Below, one piece after another: positions 1 through 5,547 of a stretch of DNA of 5,547 bases. Each line of letters opens with the position of its first letter. The stretch's first letter is position 1. The notes under the pieces are model-generated. The model saw only the letters and a list, made by a program, of their open reading frames with translations, was not told where the DNA came from and ran no database searches. Both the position numbers and the translations under genes were made by a program. Source of the stretch: Lentisphaeria bacterium (GTDB lineage Bacteria; Verrucomicrobiota; Lentisphaeria; Victivallales; UBA1829); the NCBI GenBank assembly GCA_017623265.1, contig JAGAPM010000295.1, positions 1 through 5,547 on the forward strand, written 5' to 3'.

Positions 1-5
1 CATGC

Positions 6-47
6 TTTTTTTGCGGGGCAGGGCAGTCTGCTGCCCCCGCAAAAAAA
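6..47. repeat. Long imperfect inverted repeat beside the terminator
   Basis: TTTTTTTGCGGGG (6-18) is complementary to CCCCGCAAAAAAA (35-47). An inner stem GGGCAG (21-26)/CTGCCC (31-36) competes for some of the same bases. Together they give a long GC-capped hairpin whose outer stem is the A/T tract shared with the terminator at 41-77. It is not itself a canonical terminator in either direction, because the T tract precedes the stem and an A tract follows it. It may be a second folding state or a backup 3' end structure. Confidence 0.6.
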
Positions 48-77
48 CAGCCTCTGCACGGGTCCCGTGCAGAGGCT
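41..77 (-). terminator. Intrinsic terminator downstream of the AAA+ gene
   Basis: On the minus strand, 25 nt after the AAA+ stop codon, CCTCTGCACGGG (51-62) and CCCGTGCAGAGG (64-75) form a perfect 12-bp stem. It extends by the G50-C76 and A49-T77 pairs. Reading leftward, it is followed within two bases by seven T residues (A41-A47 on the plus strand). This is a textbook Rho-independent terminator for the minus-strand genes. Confidence 0.9.
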
Positions 78-101
78 TGACCGCCGTCCCCGCCTGATCC
101 C

Positions 102-2303
102 TCAGCAGAACCCGATTTTTTTCTTATCGCCGGAGTTGCTTTCCGGATTGGCACGCTCGATTTTGATACGGCTTTCCTGTTCCAGTGAGCTGAGCCGAAG
201 CTCATTTGATGTGGCGTCCAGATAGTACAGACTCTGCCTGACGGTCCGGAAGTCGCCGGGGGTCAGGTTTTCGATAGCGTCCAGGCGTTTCAGCTCGCCG
301 AAACTCAATTTTGTCTTGAACATCCGTTCAAAAAAGATTTTTTTACCGGTGTTATCCAGGTAATCGAAGCCCAGTTTGTAGGTGAAGCGCCGCAGGACTG
401 CGGGGTCCAGATTCCGGAGAAAGTTTGTTGCACCGACCATGATGCCGTTAAAATTTTCCATCTGATGCAGCAGCTCATTGACCTGCGTGACTTCCCAGTT
501 GTTCCGGGCGCGTTCCCGGTTCTGCACCAGTCCATCGATCTCATCCAGGAACAGGATTGCCTTTTCTGCTTCAGCGCATGCGAATGCGGCTTTGATCTTT
601 TTTTCGGTCTCGCCCACATACTTATCCAGCAGATCGCTGCCCATCAGAACGACCACTTTTGTATCCAGCTGTGCGCCGAGATACTTCACAAATTCGGTTT
701 TGCCGGTTCCCGGAGGTCCGGACAGCAGCAGATTCATACGGGGACGATCCGGGTCATCCTCCCCGTCGGTCTGCTGAAATTTGCGGACTGCGCCAACGAT
801 CATTTCCAGCGGGACATCGCCCTTGATATTCAAGCCGTCCAGCGAATAGTCTTTTGACGGAGCGATTTTGTTATCTTCTTCCATCTGAATATTCATCAGT
901 TCACAATGCTGCTTCATCAGACGGCGGAGCGTTTTTTCAAAATCGGCTTCCGGTATATCCATTTCCCGGAGATTTTTCAAAACCAGCGTGATGCCGCCGG
1001 CGCTGACCGGATAACGGGTGGCGCACTGTTCAAGCAGTGTATCGGAGAAGTGTTCAGCCAGACCGTATTTCTGCACATTGTTTTGCCAGATGGTGAGGCG
1101 CTGTGTTTTGTTCAGTGGTTCAAAGCAGATGGAATAATCGAACCGGCGGCGGCTGGATTCATCCAGTGCCATCGCAGGTGTATTGGTGATCCAGATCGTA
1201 GATGTACCGATCCGGTCCAGCACATCGTTCAGCTGTCCGTTGTCTCCTTTCGGCGATGCGCCGAACATGAGAGAGAGGAACGATTCATTTCCGCTGAGCA
1301 TGTTGTCCGCTTCATCCACCAGAATGATACTGTTCTTCTGATCGACCTGTTTATCACAGATATCTATGGCAGCAAAGCGGAATCCGTTGCTGTAATCGGA
1401 GGATTTCAGCCGGTCAGATACTTCGCTCTGGGCGATACTGTACAGCATCTTTTTATTTTCTTTTGCCAGTGTACGGGCGAAACTGGTCTTTCCGGTTCCG
1501 GGTGCGCCGTAAAGAAGAATGTTCACCGGTTTCCCGCTTTGGAGCAGGGGAGTGAGCATTTCACAATGTTCGCGAACGCTGCTGCTGAAGAAATCCAACG
1601 GCAGTGTTTCCCCCTCTGCCGGAGAAAAAAAGTCGGATGTGAGGGCGGAGTCACTGAGTCCGTCCAAAAACTTCATGACACGGTACGAAGGATCAAAGTC
1701 CTCATCCAGACACTGGTACCGGAGCAGTTTGCCGGAAGATTTCAATGCCTCAATAACCTCATTTTTCTCTCTGCCTGTGTATTTTTCAATAAGCAGGATC
1801 CGATCCGCATGAACATGCTCGAAAATTCTTAAACTGTCTTCAAGCAAATTTTCATGAAACATGTAAAACAGCAGCAGAATTTCAGCTTCCAGTTCGTTCA
1901 GAGAAAGGAAGGAGGAAATTTCTTTCCATCGCAGATACAAAGGGTCCGTTTCCCGGTCGCAGATAAGAGAGGATGCCATATCTGTCAGCATGGAATGAAA
2001 TTTAGACTTCATATCGGGGACGTTCCACAGACTGCAAAGGATTTCCTGATTTCCATCACTCAGGTCAAGGCGACCGCGAACCTGGGGCTTTTCCATATAG
2101 GCTTTGATTTTCAACCGGTCTTTGAACGAAAAGTTTTTCCGGTAACAGGAAAGCAGCGTTATTTTCGGGAAAAGCCGGTTGAACACGCAGAAGAAATCGG
2201 AATCGTTAATTCGTTCTTTTCCTTGGGAGAGAGCATTTTGCAGAAATTCCACAGCTTTGATTTCCGCCCAGGAGCATTTTTTTTCTTTTTTCATCATTTT
2301 CAT
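102..2303 (-). CDS. Tandem AAA+ ATPase (two AAA modules, COG0464/p97-like architecture)
   Basis: A 733-residue ATPase with two AAA+ modules. Seen in the sequence: the first module has Walker A GAPGTGKTS (266-274), Walker B IILVDEAD (326-333), a sensor-1 Asn in WITNTP (N374) and a run of arginines after DESS (385-387) where an arginine finger is expected. The second has GPPGTGKTE (529-537), AILFLDEID (582-590), sensor-1 N627 and an arginine pair in LDPAVLRRF (638-639). Both catalytic Walker B glutamates are present, so both modules look active. Residues 1-250 are a mostly helical region that I cannot assign to a family; it probably recruits substrate or a partner. There is no signal peptide or membrane segment, so it is cytoplasmic. 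From family knowledge, such proteins form hexameric rings that unfold or remodel proteins; the target here is unknown. The start ATG has GAGGT 6 nt upstream. It is the last gene before an intrinsic terminator and follows the helicase gene after 112 bp. The ATPase call is firm; the biological role is inference. Confidence 0.93.
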   Translation of the reverse strand: MKMMKKEKKCSWAEIKAVEFLQNALSQGKERINDSDFFCVFNRLFPKITLLSCYRKNFSFKDRLKIKAYMEKPQVRGRLDLSDGNQEILCSLWNVPDMKSKFHSMLTDMASSLICDRETDPLYLRWKEISSFLSLNELEAEILLLFYMFHENLLEDSLRIFEHVHADRILLIEKYTGREKNEVIEALKSSGKLLRYQCLDEDFDPSYRVMKFLDGLSDSALTSDFFSPAEGETLPLDFFSSSVREHCEMLTPLLQSGKPVNILLYGAPGTGKTSFARTLAKENKKMLYSIAQSEVSDRLKSSDYSNGFRFAAIDICDKQVDQKNSIILVDEADNMLSGNESFLSLMFGASPKGDNGQLNDVLDRIGTSTIWITNTPAMALDESSRRRFDYSICFEPLNKTQRLTIWQNNVQKYGLAEHFSDTLLEQCATRYPVSAGGITLVLKNLREMDIPEADFEKTLRRLMKQHCELMNIQMEEDNKIAPSKDYSLDGLNIKGDVPLEMIVGAVRKFQQTDGEDDPDRPRMNLLLSGPPGTGKTEFVKYLGAQLDTKVVVLMGSDLLDKYVGETEKKIKAAFACAEAEKAILFLDEIDGLVQNRERARNNWEVTQVNELLHQMENFNGIMVGATNFLRNLDPAVLRRFTYKLGFDYLDNTGKKIFFERMFKTKLSFGELKRLDAIENLTPGDFRTVRQSLYYLDATSNELRLSSLEQESRIKIERANPESNSGDKKKIGFC

Positions 2304-2309
2304 ACTTTT

Positions 2310-2314
2310 ACCTC
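2310..2314 (-). promoter_or_regulatory. Ribosome binding site of the AAA+ gene
   Basis: GAGGT on the minus strand, 6 nt before the ATG at 2303. It fixes the start at the first of three nearby ATG codons (MKMMKK). It lies in an ACAATGAGG context that is shared with the ankyrin-gene leader. Confidence 0.75.
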
Positions 2315-2356
2315 ATTGTTTTGATTTTATATCTCAACTCTATACAACCTTCACAA
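2310..2356 (-). promoter_or_regulatory. Leader and candidate promoter of the AAA+ gene
   Basis: The 112-bp AT-rich spacer suggests that the AAA+ gene has its own promoter. On the minus strand, TTGTGA (2351-2356) and TATAAA (2326-2331) could be -35 and -10 elements, but their spacing of 19 bp is longer than ideal. The bases between TATAAA and the start (AAAATC, then AACAATGAGG) match the leader of the ankyrin gene. The leader similarity is seen directly; the promoter assignment is weak. Confidence 0.3.
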
Positions 2357-2415
2357 AAATCTTATAAGCAAAATGCATGCCAACTTTTTACCGGTCAGTT
2401 TTTGATCCTTTGCCT

Positions 2416-3504
2416 TCACATTGCTGACCGTTTTAATGTCACCCATTTGAAATGACGTCCGGAAGTTTTCAGGTAAAGCGGCATTTCAACTTTCCTCTTC
2501 TCAAGCATTGCCATTGTTGTTTCGCATGTCGCAATAACGGCTTGAGTATTTCCGGAGCAGGAAAGCCATTTTCCGTTCCGGTAGCGGAAACTTTCCCGTG
2601 GCTCAGCGATCTTTTCCACCGCATAAGCACTGTCAGAACTCTGCACGATCTTACAATGGGTTTTTCCGGCAGCTTTCCGCAGACCGCGCCCTGCCATCTG
2701 GATGGTGGGCAGTCTGCTGGCATCCCGGATGAAAACGCTCTGAAGTTCCGGCAGATCAAAACCTTCCGTCAAAACGGAAACATTTGCCACAACCTGTACA
2801 TCGCCATTGATAAATGCTTCCAACTGGGCATCTTTATTGCTGGAACCGGTAACGACTTCACAGATGATCCCCTCATTCCGGAGGAGTTCCTGAAACTCAA
2901 AGCACTCACTGATCCTGCTGAAGAAGGCAATGGTCTTTCCCCACATTTCCGGATTCTCACAGAAGACCTTCGCCACTTGCGGGATGTGCCAGTCTTTCAG
3001 CTTATAGGAATAAAATGGGGAAAGAACGCTGCGCTGAATGAAATAGGCAATATTTCCACAACTTACATTGGTTTCAAACGCAAGCCGCATCCGATCCGTC
3101 CGCAAGGGAGTGGCAGTGAGCCCGAGCGTCAGAGGATTACCGGATTTTTCATAAAAATCCAAACAACTCTGTGTAGCTTCATGATGCGCTTCGTCCAATA
3201 CCACCAGGTCTGCTGCCGGTGGATTGGAGGCAAAAACCGAAACGGTGTTCAGCGGACACTGAAACCAGCGTGCATTGATCGCCTCCACCTGCTGCAGAAT
3301 GTGTTTGCGTGACGCTGTCCAGCTGACTTTGAGCTGAGGAAAACGCTGCTGCAGTTCACGGATAATCATCAAACCCATGATCGTTTTTCCGGAACCGACA
3401 GGCGATTCCAGCATGACCGATTTTTTTCCGTTTGCAAACTGCTGCAGTACTTTTTCCACAGCCTCGCGCTGGTAATCTCGTTCTTCCAATTTCTGATCAA
3501 GCAT
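2416..3504 (-). CDS. Superfamily 2 DEAH-type helicase (RadD / type III restriction Res-like core)
   Basis: A 362-residue protein containing little more than a helicase core. Motifs in order: a Q-motif-like RDYQREA (9-15), motif I SPVGSGKT (34-41), motif II DEAH (104-107), motif III TATP (130-133), motif V TEGFDLP (246-252) and motif VI QMAGRGLR (269-276). All are intact, so ATP-driven translocation or unwinding of nucleic acid is expected. The GRGLR form of motif VI and the overall layout resemble RadD/YejH and the ResIII helicases. It lacks a nuclease domain, and the roughly 85 residues after motif VI match nothing I recognise. The reading frame extends upstream to 3642, but the ATG at 3504 is preferred: it has AAGAAGG 7 nt upstream and overlaps the preceding stop by only 8 bp (ATGCTTGA). 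The overlap indicates translational coupling with the ankyrin gene and suggests that the two products work together. The exact substrate (DNA or RNA) cannot be read from the sequence. Confidence 0.93.
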   Translation of the reverse strand: MLDQKLEERDYQREAVEKVLQQFANGKKSVMLESPVGSGKTIMGLMIIRELQQRFPQLKVSWTASRKHILQQVEAINARWFQCPLNTVSVFASNPPAADLVVLDEAHHEATQSCLDFYEKSGNPLTLGLTATPLRTDRMRLAFETNVSCGNIAYFIQRSVLSPFYSYKLKDWHIPQVAKVFCENPEMWGKTIAFFSRISECFEFQELLRNEGIICEVVTGSSNKDAQLEAFINGDVQVVANVSVLTEGFDLPELQSVFIRDASRLPTIQMAGRGLRKAAGKTHCKIVQSSDSAYAVEKIAEPRESFRYRNGKWLSCSGNTQAVIATCETTMAMLEKRKVEMPLYLKTSGRHFKWVTLKRSAM

Positions 3505-4981
3505 AAAGCAGCCTTCTTTCTTCGTTTTTCCGATTTGCAAAATGCAGATCGTTGGCATAGAACGGACGCGCCTGCCGGTTGAAGTGATAAAGTCCTTCCA
3601 AATCGTACTCCGAGGCAAGAAGCGTCCCGAAAAGCACATCAAACAACTCCTTCCGGTTGATCAAATTGTGGTGGTGTGTCGTCAGTTCTGAACAGAAATT
3701 CAGCAGATCGTTTACCGAACAATCCACCGGCAGCAGCGAACGCCGTTTCGGCGGAATGTTGTTCAGGGAGGTGATCTCATAGCGGGCGCAGGGATCTCCG
3801 GCGATCTCCTCCAGACGGTTTGTAAGTTGTGAAACAACCTCACGATCATTGATTTGGGTATTGATCAGGTTTTCAATTCGCAGCAGTTCCGCCACGGAAG
3901 CAAAGGTTTCCTGCGCTTTGGCGATCCGGCTTTCCAGAGCCAGGAATCCGCTTTCATTGGAGAAGGAACGGAGCAGACGGGAAAGGTGTGTGCCGCTCTG
4001 GTCATTGATCTCGATTTCCGTTTTGAACTGATTGACAAAGGCCGTGGCACCATTTGCGCAGATCTGACGCTCCACCGCCAGATAGATGGCGGGCATATTG
4101 ATCCCATCCACCGGGTAATGCAGGAAAAATTTCCGCCGGTACTCACTGTCGTTTTTTATGGTAAAATATTGATCAATATCCAGTTCTGCTTTCCAGACAC
4201 CATCTTCGTACTGCACATCGATTACCTTCGGATCATCCGCAAAGATCTTGCAGGCGATCTGGGGCGGAAGAATCTTTTTTGTCTGATCGACAACCCCGAG
4301 GATTTTTTTCTGTTCATTGTCAAAAGTCACCCGGAATGAGACATCCGGAGCCCTTTCATAGATCCTTGAAAACACCTCTTCGCCGGAAAAATAGTTGAAG
4401 ATATTATTGGAAAATTTGAGTTTCCGTGCAAGACTGGTCAGAAAACGTGATGTTGTCTGAAAACGTTCGCCATTGAATTCGATTGCAAAACTTCCGGTTG
4501 CCGCATTACAGTCCACCGGTACAAGGTCGTTCAGTTCAACGACCTCTGCCGTAAAACGTTGGTCCCATGCCAGTTCAGCCGGTTTCACGATGGGCAGGGC
4601 AAGCGCTGCAGGGTGAAGTTCCTCATACTTTCGTTGCAGCAGCAGCGCAATTTCCCGATCCTGAACCGTCTCATGGGGTAACTCGCCCAACCGGTTCGGC
4701 TGGTCCGGTTTGAAGCCTGCCTCCAACAGCATTTCTGCGATTTCAAGACTGCGGACCTCATGCAGTGGCGATCTGCCCATTGTTTCTTCAGAGAGGCTGC
4801 AAAGTTCGCGCCGTTCGGAGAGCAGCAGACGCAAGCCTTCTGCAAAATCAACTTCCACTGCCCGATAAAGATCTGCCGGAGTTGCCGGATACCCGGCGGT
4901 GATCAGAAAATTGACAACTGCCTGATTCTTTGCCTCAATTGCTTTATAAAGAGGACTTTCTGTACAATTTGTTTCTTCCAT
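3497..4981 (-). CDS. Ankyrin-repeat protein with a DUF932-like body
   Basis: A 494-residue soluble protein. Residues about 8-120 carry ankyrin-like helix pairs, including SPLYKAIEAKNQAVVNFLITAG and the clearer unit GRSPLHEVRSLEIAEMLLEAG (69-89); these normally mediate protein-protein contacts. Residues about 165-375 resemble the DUF932 phage/plasmid-like family as I know it: a short strand with NGERFQTTSRFLTSLARKL, then a middle beta-rich region, then INMPAIYLAVERQICANGATAF near 294-315, where DUF932 members have an Arg/Cys-Asn motif followed by a mobile-element-type tail. This second assignment is from pattern memory and is tentative. Residues 350-395 are helical, possibly coiled coil. No catalytic motif was found. 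An in-frame ATG lies at 4996, but the ATG at 4981 is chosen because GAAAGGT sits 6 nt before it, whereas 4996 lacks a ribosome site. It is coupled to the helicase by an 8-bp overlap. It could be an adaptor that recognises DNA or a partner for the helicase. Confidence 0.85.
   Translation of the reverse strand: MEETNCTESPLYKAIEAKNQAVVNFLITAGYPATPADLYRAVEVDFAEGLRLLLSERRELCSLSEETMGRSPLHEVRSLEIAEMLLEAGFKPDQPNRLGELPHETVQDREIALLLQRKYEELHPAALALPIVKPAELAWDQRFTAEVVELNDLVPVDCNAATGSFAIEFNGERFQTTSRFLTSLARKLKFSNNIFNYFSGEEVFSRIYERAPDVSFRVTFDNEQKKILGVVDQTKKILPPQIACKIFADDPKVIDVQYEDGVWKAELDIDQYFTIKNDSEYRRKFFLHYPVDGINMPAIYLAVERQICANGATAFVNQFKTEIEINDQSGTHLSRLLRSFSNESGFLALESRIAKAQETFASVAELLRIENLINTQINDREVVSQLTNRLEEIAGDPCARYEITSLNNIPPKRRSLLPVDCSVNDLLNFCSELTTHHHNLINRKELFDVLFGTLLASEYDLEGLYHFNRQARPFYANDLHFANRKNEERRLLYA
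3512..3518 (-). promoter_or_regulatory. Ribosome binding site of the helicase gene
   Basis: AAGAAGG on the minus strand, 7 nt before the ATG at 3504 and inside the last codons of the ankyrin gene. It is the reason for choosing the 362-residue form over the longer open frame that begins at 3642. Confidence 0.8.
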
Positions 4982-5019
4982 CGTTCTACCTTTCATTGTT
5001 GATTTTTTTCTATATTGTA
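4980..5019 (-). repeat. Leader direct repeat, copy A (ankyrin gene)
   Basis: On the minus strand this unit reads TACAATATAG, an A-rich run, ATCAACAATGAAAGG, then TAGAACGAT at the ankyrin start. It matches copy B at 5052-5099. The start-proximal 28 columns differ by only two substitutions and one single-base gap. It contains the working ribosome site and an AT-rich element (TACAATAT) that could serve as a -10 box. Confidence 0.65.
4988..4994 (-). promoter_or_regulatory. Ribosome binding site of the ankyrin gene
   Basis: GAAAGGT on the minus strand, 6 nt before the ATG at 4981. It favours this start over the in-frame ATG at 4996, which overlaps the site itself. Confidence 0.75.
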
Positions 5020-5051
5020 TTTTTCTGTGCCAATGCTAATCATTTGTCGCG

Positions 5052-5099
5052 ATCGTTCTGCCTTCATTGTTTATTTTTCATGTTTTTTCTGATATTGTA
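5052..5099 (-). repeat. Leader direct repeat, copy B (start codon lost)
   Basis: A second copy of the ankyrin leader: TACAATATCAG, an A-rich run with about 8 extra bases, then AAACAATGAAGG and CAGAACGAT. The base that completes ATG in copy A is C here, so the equivalent start codon is ATC. It lies between the SprT-like stop and copy A, with no convincing gene following. It is either a tandem promoter duplication or the remains of a leader whose gene was deleted. Confidence 0.6.
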
Positions 5100-5117
5100 A
5101 CAGAATACCTTCAATCG

Positions 5118-5547
5118 TTAACAAAGATTTTCCCTGAAGAAGCATTCATCGATCTGCAATGAATGTCTGCACCGTCGGATCCGTTGAAATGCCGCAGTAT
5201 AGCTGAATGCGCGCATCCGGAGGAGACGGACCGAGAACGCAAAAGGGCTGTCGTTGTTCACCTGACATCTCTTTTCATCAATGCCGATCCGCAGCATCTC
5301 GTTGCGGAAGTCCTTTCCATGTCCCCCGTGCTTTCCGTTGACGAATTGCCAGATATGGGTCATTTCATGAGCCAGAACCCCCAGGATCAGATCGTCTCCC
5401 AGCGTAGTGATGCAATTTGTAATATTAAAGTTGATCTTCATTGACGGACTGCTGGCGGCGTAAGCCCGCAGTCTGCGCCCATGGCTGCTGAATGAAAGCG
5501 GGATGGCGGGCAGGGTCCCGCCCCAGCAAACCTGATTCAGCACACGG
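5118..5547 (-). CDS. SprT-like zinc metalloprotease, 5' end outside the window
   Basis: The coding frame runs in open from the right edge of the window and ends at TAA (5118-5120); 143 codons are visible. Visible features: LNQVCWGGTLP near the start, typical of the first helix and strand of SprT-like domains; then ILGVLAHEMTHIWQF with the zinc-binding and catalytic HEMTH (bases 5355-5369); then GGHGKDF, whose His (about 12 residues after HEMTH) is the expected third zinc ligand. In the family (SprT, and Spartan/SPRTN in eukaryotes) this fold cleaves DNA-bound proteins. A GTG at 5541-5543 is in frame but falls inside the conserved domain, so the true start is probably upstream of the window. 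The last 40 residues are Arg-rich and lack the CxxC zinc ribbon of some SprT proteins. It lies upstream of, and in the same direction as, the ankyrin gene, 136 bp from it. The family call is good; the substrate is unknown. Confidence 0.82.
   Translation of the reverse strand, partial: RVLNQVCWGGTLPAIPLSFSSHGRRLRAYAASSPSMKINFNITNCITTLGDDLILGVLAHEMTHIWQFVNGKHGGHGKDFRNEMLRIGIDEKRCQVNNDSPFAFSVRLLRMRAFSYTAAFQRIRRCRHSLQIDECFFRENLC

Noticed and set aside
330..344. Six-A and seven-T runs as a programmed frameshift site in the AAA+ gene
   Set aside because: The frame is intact on both sides, the second AAA module continues normally, and no alternative product is suggested.
906..1832. 308-codon open frame on the plus strand
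   Set aside because: It is antisense to the AAA+ gene, which has all its family motifs. It shows no recognisable motif and is a shadow of the real frame.
2392..2430. Inverted repeat CGGTCAG/CTGACCG as a helicase terminator
   Set aside because: The stem is only 7 bp with a 25-base loop, part of it lies inside the coding region, and no proper T tract follows on the minus strand.
2452..3312. 286-codon open frame on the plus strand
   Set aside because: It is antisense to the helicase gene with its full motif set; composition and lack of motifs mark it as a shadow.
3505..3642. 46-codon N-terminal extension of the helicase
   Set aside because: It lies entirely within the ankyrin gene in another frame, has no domain content, and the ATG at 3504 has a strong ribosome site.
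4982..4996. Upstream in-frame ATG at 4996 as the ankyrin start
   Set aside because: It overlaps the ribosome site and has no such site of its own upstream.
5028..5033. TTGGCA as a -35 box or sigma-54 site before the ankyrin gene
   Set aside because: The distance to TACAAT is only 8 bp, and no GC element follows at sigma-54 spacing. A similar TTGGCA near 2377-2382 also lacks a well-spaced partner.

Overview
This window reads as bacterial (or phage or mobile-element) DNA. The genes are compact, have clear Shine-Dalgarno sites and end at a strong intrinsic terminator. G+C is moderate, with AT-rich spacers. No ribosomal, tRNA or housekeeping marker is present, so I cannot assign a lineage. All convincing genes lie on the minus strand, so transcription runs from high to low coordinates. 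No transposase, integrase, tRNA or CRISPR array is visible.

In transcription order the layout is as follows. (1) 5118-5547 is the 3' part of a SprT-like zinc metalloprotease gene, cut by the window edge. (2) 4982-5117 is a 136-bp AT-rich spacer carrying two imperfect direct copies of a leader sequence. (3) 3497-4981 encodes a 494-residue protein with N-terminal ankyrin-like repeats and a body resembling the phage/plasmid DUF932 group. (4) 2416-3504 encodes a compact 362-residue superfamily 2 DEAH helicase whose start overlaps the previous stop by 8 bp. (5) 2304-2415 is a 112-bp spacer containing a third version of the same leader. (6) 102-2303 encodes a 733-residue tandem AAA+ ATPase. (7) 41-77 is an intrinsic terminator, followed by a second, longer hairpin at 6-47.

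The genes look like one functional cassette: a DNA-associated metalloprotease, an ankyrin adaptor/DUF932-like protein translationally coupled to a DNA translocase or helicase, and a p97-like double-ring unfoldase candidate. By analogy (inference only), a SprT protease plus helicase plus tandem AAA+ unfoldase recalls the eukaryotic SPRTN/p97 repair of DNA-protein crosslinks. The DUF932-like and ankyrin parts point to an accessory or anti-invader setting. I know of no described system with exactly this composition. The repeated leader suggests that the ankyrin-helicase pair and the AAA+ gene are expressed under the same kind of control.
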